From the NCBI RefSeq assembly GCF_002091475.1, contig NZ_BCTR01000001.1:62001-126000 (forward strand): a DNA stretch of 64,000 bases, in the 5' to 3' direction. Of the stretch, positions 26,368-35,688 are shown one piece after another. Made by a program: the position numbers and the translations under genes. The notes beneath the pieces are model-generated. The model was not told where the DNA came from. It saw only the letters and a program-made list of their open reading frames with translations, and searched no databases. Source of the stretch: Sphingomonas azotifigens NBRC 15497 (GTDB taxonomy: Bacteria; Pseudomonadota; Alphaproteobacteria; Sphingomonadales; Sphingomonadaceae). Numbering within the stretch: the stretch's first letter is position 1; each line of letters starts with the position of its first letter.

Positions 26368-27283
26368 TCGGGCGCAGCCGCGAAGGTGAGCAGGTTGCCG
26401 AGGCGGAGCCGCACCGCCCGCTTCGGCAACGGCAGCCGGCCGAGCGCGGGGACGCCGATCGCCTGCGCGGCCTGGCGGGCGAGGAAATCGATCGGGAAAT
26501 GGTTGGCACTGGGCGTCACCGCCACGTCGGTGAAGCCGGCGCGGACCAGCAGTGCCTGCAGCGTCGCCGGATTGTAGAGTTCGGGGTGCTGGAGGCAGAA
26601 GGCCGGCCAGCGCGCTCCGAGCACCCGGCGCAGCGCCGAGCGCTCGTCATGGGTGACGAGCATCAGCATGCCGCCCGGCCGCAGCTTGGCGCGCACTGCC
26701 GTCAGCATTGCCAAAGGATCCAGCAGGTGATCGAGGACGTGCACCGCCACGGCGAGGCCGATGCTGCCGTCCGGCACCGCCGACAGATCGGTCATGTCGG
26801 TGAGGATCCGGGCCGGGCGCCCCGCGGTCGCGACGCGCAGCCGATCATGGACGCACGGTTGGGCTCGAACAGCCAGAAAGAATCGAAGCTGCCGTGGGTC
26901 GCCGCCTCGGCGACGACATGGCCGACATCGGGGCCGAGCTCGAGATAGCCGCCCGTCAGACTGGTGCGCGCGGCGACCGCTTCGAAATAGCCGCGCTGCG
27001 TGGCGACGATCGCCGCATCGGGGACCAGGTCCATGTTCGGCGGCATCGCGCCGTACAGCGCCCCCAGCTGCGCATCGTCGAAGAACACGCGATTGTAGAG
27101 CAGCCCGCAGTCGCGGCAGCGATGATAGGTGAAGAAGCGCCGTTCCTTGTCGATCCCGAACCAGAACGGGCGCAGCTCGTCGACCGTGCGCAGCTCGGCG
27201 CGGCGGCGGCTGCGGACTTCGGGGGCGGCATCACGCGATCCGCACAGGGGACAGGACCGGTCGCGCAAGGCGGGGTGAGTCAT
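26325..27283 (-). pseudogene. Class I SAM-dependent methyltransferase, frameshifted
   Basis: The upstream part (27283 to about 26850) encodes a zinc-ribbon-like start (C-P-L-C-G then H-R-C-R-D-C-G-L-L-Y-N-R) and the beginning of a SAM fold (Y-L-E-L-G-P-D-V-G-H). The frame then runs to a premature stop at 26792. The downstream part (to 26325) continues in another frame with D-L-S-A-V-P-D-G-S-I-G-L and H-V-L-D-H-L-L-D-P, the normal second half of the fold. Adding one base near 26850 would join them. It is the last gene of the polysaccharide run and would methylate a sugar or precursor. A real mutation, phase variation or a sequencing error cannot be told apart here. Confidence 0.82.
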
Positions 27284-27687
27284 CGGCGAGGTTCCCGGAA
27301 GGTGACGCGGCTGTGCCAGAACCAGCTTCCGGCGATCAGCGCGGCGGTAAAGCCCAGCTGGGCGATCAGCGGCGATATGCCGCCCCATTCGACCAGCGCG
27401 GGAAGCGCGGCCCAGTTCGCCGCATAGTTGAACAGGTAGAAGCCGGAAAAGGCGCCGAATTCGCGCGCCAGATTGCCCCGCGTGCGGAACACCCCCAGCT
27501 TGTAGGTGGCGAAGGCGAAACACAGGCTCAGCCCCTGCGCGATTGCCAGCGCGAGCAGATAATGGGTGTGCAGCTCGGGTATGCCGAGCAACAGCGCCGG
27601 ATAGATGGCCAGGCCGAAGGCGGTGTTGGCCGCCCCGGCGATCAGGAAGCGCAGCGGCCGGCGCGACGGCATGGCCAGCGTGCTCAT
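27280..27687 (-). CDS. GtrA family membrane protein
   Basis: A 135-residue protein with four predicted membrane segments. R-F-L-I-A-G-A-A-N-T-A-F-G at the start and F-x(4)-W-H-S-R-V-T-F near the end are typical of GtrA. GtrA-like proteins are thought to flip undecaprenyl-phosphate-linked monosaccharides. It overlaps its neighbours as ATGA on both sides and follows GGAGGAGGA. A DPM1/GtrB-like GT2 lies in the same run, so a GtrA/GtrB pair is likely. Confidence 0.88.
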   Translation of the reverse strand: MSTLAMPSRRPLRFLIAGAANTAFGLAIYPALLLGIPELHTHYLLALAIAQGLSLCFAFATYKLGVFRTRGNLAREFGAFSGFYLFNYAANWAALPALVEWGGISPLIAQLGFTAALIAGSWFWHSRVTFREPRR

Positions 27688-29504
27688 TCCTCCTCCATCA
27701 GCGGGATCGCCATGTTTTCGGCCAGCACTTCGCGCGGCAGGAAGGGCGAGAGATCCTCCAGCGGCGGCGAGGTGATGCGGCCGTCCGGATGCACCTTGGC
27801 GCTCAGCTTGGGGGCGAAGCCGACATGTTCGTCGATCATCAGTTCGCACAGCGCGGGCCCGGGCGCATCGAGCGTCGCCTGGATCGCGTCGGCGAGATCG
27901 CCATGTCCCTCCGCCCGCGCATAGGCGAAGCCGAACGCGTGGGCGACCTTCTTGAAGCTTGGGAAGGTCACGTCGCTCTTCGGCCCGCCGCCCACTTCCA
28001 CGCCGTTGAAGAAGTTTCGATGCGTCTGGAAGATCGAGACATAGCCCGAATTGTTGAGCAGGAAGACCTTCACCGGCAGGCCATAGCCGGCGATCGTCTG
28101 CATCTCCTGCAGGTTCATCATGATGCTGCCGTCGCCGGCGATGCAGATGACGCGGCGGCTGCCTCCGGTCGCCGCGCACACGCCGATCGCGGCGGGCAGG
28201 TCATAGCCCATCGTCGCGCAGCCGGAGTTGGTCCACAGCCGCTGCCCCTGGCGCAGCCGCCCGGCCTGGAAGCTGACGACGCAGGCCGAGCCATTGCCCG
28301 TCACCACGACGTCGTCCGCTGCCAGTGCGTCGAACAGAGCTTCCATCGCCACATAGGGGTGGTTGAGCGGACCGTGTTCGCGATATTCGGGCAGGACCGC
28401 GGGGAAGCGGGCGACGCGCTGTTTCGCCCAGGCCAGCCATTCCCGGTGCGCGGGCGTCGGCCCGGCATAGGGCATCTCCAGCATCGCCGGCAGCAGGTCG
28501 GCCAGGTCGGCGACCACCGGGAGGTCGGGGCGCACGGTGGGCTTTTGCAGTTCGAGCGGATCGATATCCACCCAGATCTTGTACGCCTCGCGCGCGAAGC
28601 TGGCCCAGTTGTAGCTCACCTGCCGAATGTTGAGGCGGCTGCCGAGCACCAGCAACAGATCGGCGCTCTGCGTGACCATGTTGCCGCCGCGATCGCCCAC
28701 CGTGCCCGGCCGGCCGGCGGCGAGCGGGTGGTCGTCCCACAGCGTGTCGTGCGCGTTCCAGCCGGTGACGACCGGCACGCCCAGCCGCTCGATGAGGGCA
28801 AGGAAGGCGGCATGCGCTCCGCTCAGCCGGACCCCGCCGCCCGCCAGCACCACCGGGCGCTCGGCCGCGGCGATCCGGGCGAGGATCGTGCGCGCGGTCT
28901 CGCCGAGATCGGTGTCGCGCCACGGTGCGTCGATCTCCGCCGGATCGAAGCTGGGCAGCGTGGCGGGGTCGATCCGCGCCGCCTGCACGTCGAGCGGAAT
29001 GTCGAGCCACACCGGGCCGGGCCGCCCGCTGGTCGCCAGATACAGTGCCTTTTCGAGATGGTAGCGGATCGTCGCCGGATCGGTGACCATCGTCGCATAT
29101 TTGGTGATCGGCCGGACCAGTTCCTCAATGTCGAGTTCCTGGTCGCCCAGCTGGCGCAGCTTGAGGCCGGTCGAGCGCACCGTCGTCTCGCGCTTCACCT
29201 GGCCCGAGAGGACGAGCATCGGGATCGAGTCGACATAGGCGCCATAGACGCCGGTGATCGCGTTGGTGCCGCCGGGGCCGGAGGTGACGTTCACCACCGC
29301 CGGGCGATTGGTGAAGCGGGCATAGGCCTCCGCCGCCATCGCCAGCGCCTGTTCGTGATGGGTGAACATCGTCTTCAGCCGGGCATGGGTGCCCAGCGAA
29401 TGGTTGAGGTGCATGGCACCGCCGCCGGTGAGCATGAACACCTGTTCGATGCCGTGGTCTGCCAGCCAGTCGGCCAGCCAGTCGGAGAGTTTCATTTCGG
29501 GCAT
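27684..29504 (-). CDS. Thiamine-diphosphate-dependent enzyme, acetolactate-synthase-like (YerE-like candidate)
   Basis: A 606-residue three-domain ThDP enzyme. The cofactor-activating Glu lies in T-H-H-E-Q-A-L-A-M-A-A-E. The ThDP motif runs from A-G-D-G-S-I to L-L-N-N-S-G-Y. In a cluster with RfbF/RfbG the best-known counterpart is YerE of yersiniose A synthesis, which adds a two-carbon unit from pyruvate to a CDP-keto-deoxysugar, giving a branched-chain sugar. Housekeeping acetolactate synthase is less likely: no small subunit is nearby and the gene is locked in a polysaccharide operon. Starts at 29504 (GGATGGA upstream), 29495 (ATGA overlap) or 29513 are possible. Confidence 0.82.
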   Translation of the reverse strand: MPEMKLSDWLADWLADHGIEQVFMLTGGGAMHLNHSLGTHARLKTMFTHHEQALAMAAEAYARFTNRPAVVNVTSGPGGTNAITGVYGAYVDSIPMLVLSGQVKRETTVRSTGLKLRQLGDQELDIEELVRPITKYATMVTDPATIRYHLEKALYLATSGRPGPVWLDIPLDVQAARIDPATLPSFDPAEIDAPWRDTDLGETARTILARIAAAERPVVLAGGGVRLSGAHAAFLALIERLGVPVVTGWNAHDTLWDDHPLAAGRPGTVGDRGGNMVTQSADLLLVLGSRLNIRQVSYNWASFAREAYKIWVDIDPLELQKPTVRPDLPVVADLADLLPAMLEMPYAGPTPAHREWLAWAKQRVARFPAVLPEYREHGPLNHPYVAMEALFDALAADDVVVTGNGSACVVSFQAGRLRQGQRLWTNSGCATMGYDLPAAIGVCAATGGSRRVICIAGDGSIMMNLQEMQTIAGYGLPVKVFLLNNSGYVSIFQTHRNFFNGVEVGGGPKSDVTFPSFKKVAHAFGFAYARAEGHGDLADAIQATLDAPGPALCELMIDEHVGFAPKLSAKVHPDGRITSPPLEDLSPFLPREVLAENMAIPLMEEE

Positions 29505-30505
29505 GGAATCCATCCATTGGCAAGGGCGGTCCGCCGGATCGCCTCGTCGAGATCGACGGTGGCGCGGAGATCGAGGTCGCGGCGGATCGCGTGGGTCGAG
29601 GGAACGTAGCGGCCGGGGTTCCAGCCGGGATCGGGGCGGCCGAGGATCTCGACCTCGGGGACGCCGAGCACCCGCGCCGTGCGGCGGGCGAGGTCCGCGA
29701 TCGACACAGCCTCTTCGGACCCGACATTGTAGGTCGCGCCGGGCGCGGCGTTCAGGTGCAGCGCCCACATCCAGATCGCGAGATCGGCGGCATAGAGATA
29801 GGAGCGCACCGCCTGTCCCGACCCGATCACCCGGATCGCGCGGCCCGCGATCGCGTCGCGGATGAAGTTGCCCGCGGCGAAATGGGTGTCGAGCGACAGG
29901 CCGGGGCCGAGCAGCGCGAAGATCCGCGCGGTCACCGTGTCGATGCCGAACTGGTGGTGGTGAATGGCGGTCAGCGCCTCGGCGGCGCGCTTGCCTTCCG
30001 CATAGGCGGATTTAGGGTCGCGCGGATCGGGGCCGCCCGTCCAGTCCTCGCCGACATGGGGCATGGTCTGCGCGCCATAGACGGCACCCGAACTCATCAG
30101 CAGGAAGCGCGCACCCGTCTCACGGGCAAGGTCGAGCAGCGCGCGGGTGCCGCTGACGATGGTATCGAACATGCGGCGGGGATCGGTTGCCGTCAGCGCG
30201 GCGCTGGCATCGGTGGCGCCGTGCAGGATGTGATCGAACTGGCCGCGTGGCGCCTGGAAGTGCAGCACGTCGCCGGCGACCAGTTCGAACCGCTTCGCCA
30301 GATGCGGCGCGCGGGCGGCGAAGGCGGCGGGATCGCGGGTCAGCAGCGTCACCTGGACCGCGATCGGCGCGCGCGCCAGCGCCTCCAGCATCCACCGGCC
30401 GATAAAGCCGGTGCCGCCGGTCATGAAGATCCGTGCGCCCTCCAGCTTGTGCCAGTGCGGCGCGAGCGCTGCATTGATCGCGGCGAGATCGGAATCGGGG
30501 ATCAT
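29492..30505 (-). CDS. NAD-dependent epimerase/dehydratase family protein
   Basis: A 337-residue extended SDR with T-G-G-T-G-F-I-G (about residues 30-37), H-G-A-T-D at about 94, S-S-G-A-V-Y-G and the catalytic S-A-Y-A-E-G-K. It lies between the GT87 and ThDP genes with overlaps on both sides. In yersiniose synthesis the reductase YerF follows YerE, so reduction of the branched ketosugar is a plausible role. Epimerisation or 4-reduction of a nucleotide sugar is equally compatible with the sequence. Confidence 0.87.
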   Translation of the reverse strand: MIPDSDLAAINAALAPHWHKLEGARIFMTGGTGFIGRWMLEALARAPIAVQVTLLTRDPAAFAARAPHLAKRFELVAGDVLHFQAPRGQFDHILHGATDASAALTATDPRRMFDTIVSGTRALLDLARETGARFLLMSSGAVYGAQTMPHVGEDWTGGPDPRDPKSAYAEGKRAAEALTAIHHHQFGIDTVTARIFALLGPGLSLDTHFAAGNFIRDAIAGRAIRVIGSGQAVRSYLYAADLAIWMWALHLNAAPGATYNVGSEEAVSIADLARRTARVLGVPEVEILGRPDPGWNPGRYVPSTHAIRRDLDLRATVDLDEAIRRTALANGWIPCPK

Positions 30506-31791
30506 GCCGCCAGCCCCAGCACTGGCCGCGTCGCTCGATGCGCCAGCGCGACCCGCACCAGCGCGTCGATCGACAGCGACCAGACGATCAGGATCACCAG
30601 CCCCGGCCGCACGAAATGGCCGATCGTCAGGCCGAATTCGGGCAGCACCGGCCGGCCGCTCAGCCAGCTTTGCGTCTCGAGCTTGAGCACGCTGGCCAGC
30701 GGCCAGTCGCCGACGAGGCAGAGCAGATAGGCCGCGACGATGGCGATCGCCGCGCCGCCCTTCCACGGCTCGAGCAGGACGAGGAACAGCAGGAACGCCT
30801 GGGTATAGCCGCCCGGCGACTGGGTGACGAGATAGGCGCCCAGCAGGATCGTCGCGATGCGGCTCTGGGTCAGCGCACGCGGCTGGAGCCAGGCGGCGGC
30901 GAGCGCGGCCAGGGCCAGGCACTGGGTCGAGCGGATCGCCACCGGCACCGCCACTTCGATCCCCTCCACCAGGCGTGACGGTACGAATTCGAGCAACGGC
31001 AGCTGGCTCTTGCGCAGCAGCAGGAACGGCGCATAGCTGGTGGAATAATTCACTTCGTTCCAGACCTGCCCGGCGACGAAGTGCACCCAGTTGGCGGTGT
31101 TCGAGGCAAGTTCGCCGGGCGTCCCGGAACTCACCCAGGCGAGCGTTGCGAGGTAGAGCAGGACCGTTGCAATTCCCGCCAACTCCAGCGACCGCCATTC
31201 GCGCCGCAGCGCATGCGCCAGCGCGGGCAGCAACAGATAGGGCTTGAAGTTGATGGTAACGGCCACCGCGATCGCCCGCCATGCGCCCGAGCGGGTAACC
31301 GGCCCATAGGCGAGGATGAAGGCCGGCAGCGCGACAAGGATCAGGTTGCCGCGCTCCAGCGTGAACAGCAGCGGCAGGCCGAGCGCCATCGCCACACTGC
31401 GCGGGATCGCGGTCCGCGGGTCGTTGCGACGGAACGCGATCCACAGCAGGGCGATGTCGACAAGGTAGAAGGCGGCGATCGTCCCGCGCGCCAGCCAGTC
31501 GCAGTCGCGCGCATGGAAGGGCGAGCCTGGATAGCAGCCGGGCAGGCTCGTCAGGTCGAGGAACACGAAGGACAGCGGCGGATAGATGCTGCGCCAGACG
31601 CTGTAGATGCCCGGCCGGTTCGCCCAATAGGCGGTGTTGAACCAGTCCATGAAGGTATCGTTGGTATCGAACACGAAGGGCTGGGGCAGATAGCCCTTGT
31701 CCACGAACCACCAGGCTGCATGGGCAAAGCTCGCCACGACGGCAAGCATCAGCAGCGTTTCCGTGATCGGCAGGGGGCGGCGCTGCATCAT
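30502..31791 (-). CDS. GT87/DUF2029-like membrane glycosyltransferase
   Basis: A 429-residue integral membrane protein with about ten predicted segments. The first periplasmic loop contains D-T-N-D-T-F-M-D-W, an acidic motif in the place expected for GT-C enzymes. The L-E-R-G-N-L segment resembles the GT87 family of mannosyl- or arabinosyl-type transferases using lipid-linked donors. It begins at an ATGATG overlapping the upstream GT2 stop. The substrate is unknown. Confidence 0.75.
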   Translation of the reverse strand: MMQRRPLPITETLLMLAVVASFAHAAWWFVDKGYLPQPFVFDTNDTFMDWFNTAYWANRPGIYSVWRSIYPPLSFVFLDLTSLPGCYPGSPFHARDCDWLARGTIAAFYLVDIALLWIAFRRNDPRTAIPRSVAMALGLPLLFTLERGNLILVALPAFILAYGPVTRSGAWRAIAVAVTINFKPYLLLPALAHALRREWRSLELAGIATVLLYLATLAWVSSGTPGELASNTANWVHFVAGQVWNEVNYSTSYAPFLLLRKSQLPLLEFVPSRLVEGIEVAVPVAIRSTQCLALAALAAAWLQPRALTQSRIATILLGAYLVTQSPGGYTQAFLLFLVLLEPWKGGAAIAIVAAYLLCLVGDWPLASVLKLETQSWLSGRPVLPEFGLTIGHFVRPGLVILIVWSLSIDALVRVALAHRATRPVLGLAA

Positions 31792-32732
31792 GCGCCGTCG
31801 GGGAAGTTGATGCGCGCTTCCTCCACCACCAGCGGCACGCCGCGGGTGCGCTCGGCGATCAGCCGTACCTGGTCGCCGATCAGGCCCAGGAACAGCAGCA
31901 CGCAGGCGAACATGCCGCCGGCAGCGGCGCAGCCGAGCAGCGGCCAGGCGGGGCCGCCCAGCACCGCGGCGACCAGCCCGGCCAGCAGCAGCAGCGCGGC
32001 GATGCCGCCGGCCCATAGCGAAAGCAGGATCGGCAGCCGCAACAGCGCCTTGGCCGATCCGGCAAGGCCGGAGAGCGCGAAGGAGAAGAGGCTGGCGAGG
32101 TTGTTCTTGGTCTCGCCCGCCGCGCGCTCCGGCCGGTCGAACGGGACGAGCGCGACCGGAAAGCCGCTTTCCACCACCATGCCGCGGAAGAACGGCTCCG
32201 GCTCGTGCCAGCGGCTGACGGTGTCGATCACGGTCCGGTCGAACAAGCCGAAGCCGGTGACGTTGGGGAGCACCGGATAGTCGGCGATCCGCCCGAGCAC
32301 CGCATAGCCGGCGCGGCGCGCCAGCGTGAGCAGCGGGCTTGCGCGCTCGCTGCGCCGCTGTGCCAGCACGATCCTGGCGCCGCCGCGCCACAGCGACATC
32401 AGCGTGCCGATCAGCGCGGGCGGATCCTGGAAATCGGCGCACATGCCGATCACCGCGCGCCCCCGCGCCTGATAGATGCCATGGGTGGGGGAGCGCATCT
32501 GGCCGTAGTTTCGGTTGTTCAATATGCCGCGGACGCGCCGGTCCTCGGCGCACAGCGCGCGGATCGCGTCGCGCGTGCCGTCGGTCGAGAAATTGTCGAT
32601 CAGGATGATCTCGTGGCTGGCAGCGTGCTGCTCGGCCTCGCGCGTCACCGCCTGGGTGATGGCGCGGACATTCTCGATCTCGTTGAAGCACGGAATGACG
32701 ATGGAGAGTTCCGGCACGGGCTCGCGCATCAT
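31788..32732 (-). CDS. GT2 family glycosyltransferase, DPM1/GtrB-like
   Basis: A 314-residue protein. The GT-A domain starts S-I-V-I-P-C-F-N-E; C-A-D-F-Q-D-P-P holds the metal-binding Asp residues of DPM1/GtrB-type enzymes. Two membrane segments follow (about 230-290), as in GtrB and ArnC. Such enzymes transfer a sugar from a nucleotide donor to undecaprenyl phosphate at the inner membrane face. It pairs naturally with the GtrA-like flippase and the GT-C transferases of this cluster. Confidence 0.9.
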   Translation of the reverse strand: MMREPVPELSIVIPCFNEIENVRAITQAVTREAEQHAASHEIILIDNFSTDGTRDAIRALCAEDRRVRGILNNRNYGQMRSPTHGIYQARGRAVIGMCADFQDPPALIGTLMSLWRGGARIVLAQRRSERASPLLTLARRAGYAVLGRIADYPVLPNVTGFGLFDRTVIDTVSRWHEPEPFFRGMVVESGFPVALVPFDRPERAAGETKNNLASLFSFALSGLAGSAKALLRLPILLSLWAGGIAALLLLAGLVAAVLGGPAWPLLGCAAAGGMFACVLLFLGLIGDQVRLIAERTRGVPLVVEEARINFPDGA

Positions 32733-33823
32733 GTCCGGTCCCCGATCAGCGGCAGTTTCAACCCGGTGGCGGGCGCATAGACTTCGGTGAACAGGGCAAG
32801 TGCGAGGACGAGGGCCAGCAGCGCCACCGCCGAGATGTTGAACTTGGCGTCGGCATCCACCCGCGCCGCTTCGATCACCTGCACGTCCGAAGCGCTTTCG
32901 GCGGTGAGCGACTCCACCGCCACCTCTTCGGACGCCCGCGAATAGACTTCGAACAGCGCCTGGGCGAAGCGATAGTCGCGATAGCGGTTGAGATAGGCGC
33001 TGGTGATCGCGGACAGCCCGGCGACATTGGGCCCGGCGGCGCCTTCGCTGGGTGCCGCGCTACGGGCGATCTGGGCGCGCAGCGACGCCACTTCGGACTG
33101 GAGCGCGCGCAGTTGCGGATTGTCCGGGCCCTGGAACTGGCCCAGCGTCTCCATTTCGACCAGCTTCGCCTGCAATTGCGCCTGCAAGCCGGCGCGCAGC
33201 GACAGTTCCGCGCCGAGCTGCGCTTCCGGCTCGGCGAGGCGGTTCTGGCGGCGGAACGTATCCAGCGCGGTCTCGGCGGCGGCAACGCGCGCGCTCGCCC
33301 CGGCGAACCGTTCGCGGACGATCGCCTGCTTGCGCGCCAGCCGCTCGCGCTGCAGCGCGTTGAGGCGGGCGGTGATCGCCGCGACATGCGCCTGGGTAAG
33401 CGCCTGCGCCTCCTGCGGATCATGGGTGCGCGCCTCGATCTCGATCACGCCCCCGGTCAGCGAATGGATGTCGACCTTCTTCGCCACCGCGAGTTGCGCC
33501 TGCCGCGCCGAGCCATAGCGGTCGACCAGCTTGAGCTGGGCTATGACCGCGTCGGTAACCTCGCGTCCGCGGGCGATGGCCAGGTACAGGTCGATCGGCT
33601 GCTTGCCGCCGCCGAGCAGCGCGGCAAAGCCGCCGAGCTGGCCGCCCAGCGCGTTCAGCGTGGAGCCGAGGCCGACGCTGTTCGGGTCCTGCGGCACGAT
33701 CTTGGCGCGCGCCGCATAGGGGCGGGGAAGCACGCACAGGATGGCGAGGACCAGCGCGGCCAGCGCATAGCCGCGCCGCCGCAGCCGCGGATCGGCGATC
33801 CAGCGTTTGATACGGGCCATCAT
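32729..33823 (-). CDS. KpsE/BexC/Wzz-type polysaccharide export inner-membrane protein
   Basis: A 364-residue protein with membrane segments at about 18-36 and 330-350 and a long periplasmic domain between. The middle (about 140-265) is rich in Ala, Arg, Glu and Gln with heptads and is predicted coiled coil. No Walker kinase domain is fused. It overlaps the exporter gene upstream as ATGA. It probably forms the inner-membrane/periplasm part of the export complex and influences chain length. Confidence 0.85.
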   Translation of the reverse strand: MMARIKRWIADPRLRRRGYALAALVLAILCVLPRPYAARAKIVPQDPNSVGLGSTLNALGGQLGGFAALLGGGKQPIDLYLAIARGREVTDAVIAQLKLVDRYGSARQAQLAVAKKVDIHSLTGGVIEIEARTHDPQEAQALTQAHVAAITARLNALQRERLARKQAIVRERFAGASARVAAAETALDTFRRQNRLAEPEAQLGAELSLRAGLQAQLQAKLVEMETLGQFQGPDNPQLRALQSEVASLRAQIARSAAPSEGAAGPNVAGLSAITSAYLNRYRDYRFAQALFEVYSRASEEVAVESLTAESASDVQVIEAARVDADAKFNISAVALLALVLALALFTEVYAPATGLKLPLIGDRT

Positions 33824-35688
33824 CGTACCGCGTTCACCACCGTGGCCGCGCCGACCACGCCGCCGAACAGGCTGCCGGTGATATCGCGCAGCCGCGCCCA
33901 GAATGCGCCGCGATTGGCGTCGATCGGGACGAAGATCAGGTCGCCGGGCAGGGCTGGCGCGCGCAGCGTGCGCGTGCCTTCGGCCAGCACCGTGCCATTC
34001 GCGCGGACGACGAAGATCTCCTTACGATGGCCGAGCGACTGGACGCCGCCCGCGCTGCGCACCGCATCGCCGATCGTCTGCCCGTCGCGATAGGCGAAGG
34101 AGGCGGGGCTGGCGACCGCGCCGAACACGCCGATCGTTACCGGGCGGGTGGGAACATGGATCGTGTCGTTATTCTCGAGCAGCAGGTCGGCGGGCAGGGC
34201 GCGCGCGTCGACGGGCAGGTCGAACACCAGTCGCCCGCTCGGCTCGCGCGCGTGCATCTTGGCGACCACCTGGTCGAGCAGCTGGAGATTGGCGGAGGTC
34301 GCCAGCTGCGCGCGATTGGCCGAAACCAGCGGCTGGGTGCTGAGCTGCAGCTCCATGTCGTCCACCGCGCGGGCGAAGCTCTCCCGCTGCTGCGCCTTCA
34401 CGCTCTCGCGGGTGATGACGCTGGCATAGGGGAAGGCCTCGCGGGTCAATCCGCCCGCCTGCGCTATCACGTCCGCGAGGCGTGTGCCGGGTTGGACATA
34501 ATAGCGACCGGGATGTGCAACTTCGCCGCTCAGCGTCACCAGCACGGGCTGCTGGGCGATCGGATGGGCGACGCCGACATTGCTCAGCACCTGCACGACG
34601 TCGCCGCGACGTACCACGCGGCTACGGGCGTCGGCGGCGCTCAGCTGCTGCCAGCCGCCATTGCCCTGGCCGAGGGAGTCGAGCACCAGCAGCCGGCCGG
34701 TATCGGCGACGGTGCTGGCCCCGCCGGCATAGGCGACAGCGTCGGCAAGCGTCTCGCCGGGGGCGACCTCGAAAATCGCCTCGCGATTGACGCTCCCGAT
34801 CACCGCGACCTGCGGGCCGGCCGGCGCGATATGAATGACGTCGCCGTCGCGCAGGCTGGCGTCGCCGCGTTTGTCGCCGCGCAGCAGCAGGTCGTACAGG
34901 TCCAGATCGGAGACGAGTTCGCCGCCGCGACGCAGCTGGATCGAGCGGAAGCTGCCGCCCTCGGCAGGCCCGCCAGCCGCCAGCGCCGCGTTCACCAGCG
35001 TGGCGATGCTGGTGACGGTGTAGGCACCCGGCCGGCGGGCAAAGCCGGTGACGTAGATGCGCAGCCCGTGCAGCCGCACCACGCTCACCTCCAGGGTGAA
35101 CCCGCGATACTGGCGCGACACCCGCGCGGCGATCACGTCGCGGAGATCGCCGTAGCGCACGCCGCCGACCTGGATCGCGCCGACCTGGGGCACGAAGATC
35201 CGGCCTTCGCCGTCGACGGTAAGACGCAGTCCGGCGCCCTGCACCGAGCCGGCGAGATCGAGCCGCAGCTGGTCCCCCGGGGCGATCCGGTAATCGGGGG
35301 GGATCGCGGTGGTTGCCGGCACGGTGAAATCGCGCGCTTCGGGCACCAGCAGCTCGGCGCCGAAGCGGCGCAGCGGCTTGCCGGCGACGCCGGAGACAAA
35401 GGATTCGAAGGCGCTGGGCGGCACGGCCGATGCCGGCGGCGGCGTGGGGGACGCCGCCGCCGACGCCGGCACCGGATCGGGTTGGGGTTGATCGATCCGG
35501 GCCGGAGCAAAGGGGGTGGGGGTGGCCTCCGGGACGGCGATTCCTGGCGTTGCGCGGGGGCTGCTGCCCTCCGCACCAATCCCAGCCCGCGCCGCCCCGC
35601 CGACCGGCGAGGCAAGCTGTGCCGAAGCGGGCGCGGCGACCAGTGCCAGCGCCACGCCCGCGGTAACGGACACGTATCGAAGCGTCAT
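33820..35688 (-). CDS. Polysaccharide biosynthesis/export protein (Wza-like, several SLBB domains)
   Basis: A 622-residue protein with a signal peptide (about 1-23, A-S-A-Q) and a Pro/Ala-rich linker to about 90. The Poly_export domain follows (Y-R-I-A-P-G-D-Q-L-R-L-D at about 120), then several SLBB repeats (for example V-Y-V/I-Y-V-T-G-F-A-R-R-P-G-A-Y and L-S-G-E-V-A-H-P-G-R-Y-Y). No lipobox cysteine is present, unlike E. coli Wza, and it is much longer; sphingan exporters of sphingomonads are also multi-SLBB. It should form the outer-membrane channel for the polysaccharide. Confidence 0.92.
   Translation of the reverse strand: MTLRYVSVTAGVALALVAAPASAQLASPVGGAARAGIGAEGSSPRATPGIAVPEATPTPFAPARIDQPQPDPVPASAAASPTPPPASAVPPSAFESFVSGVAGKPLRRFGAELLVPEARDFTVPATTAIPPDYRIAPGDQLRLDLAGSVQGAGLRLTVDGEGRIFVPQVGAIQVGGVRYGDLRDVIAARVSRQYRGFTLEVSVVRLHGLRIYVTGFARRPGAYTVTSIATLVNAALAAGGPAEGGSFRSIQLRRGGELVSDLDLYDLLLRGDKRGDASLRDGDVIHIAPAGPQVAVIGSVNREAIFEVAPGETLADAVAYAGGASTVADTGRLLVLDSLGQGNGGWQQLSAADARSRVVRRGDVVQVLSNVGVAHPIAQQPVLVTLSGEVAHPGRYYVQPGTRLADVIAQAGGLTREAFPYASVITRESVKAQQRESFARAVDDMELQLSTQPLVSANRAQLATSANLQLLDQVVAKMHAREPSGRLVFDLPVDARALPADLLLENNDTIHVPTRPVTIGVFGAVASPASFAYRDGQTIGDAVRSAGGVQSLGHRKEIFVVRANGTVLAEGTRTLRAPALPGDLIFVPIDANRGAFWARLRDITGSLFGGVVGAATVVNAVR

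Noticed and set aside
27684..29504. Housekeeping acetolactate synthase (IlvB)
   Set aside because: No IlvN or IlvC neighbour, and the gene is fixed by overlaps within a polysaccharide operon; the YerE-like reading fits better though it is not proven.
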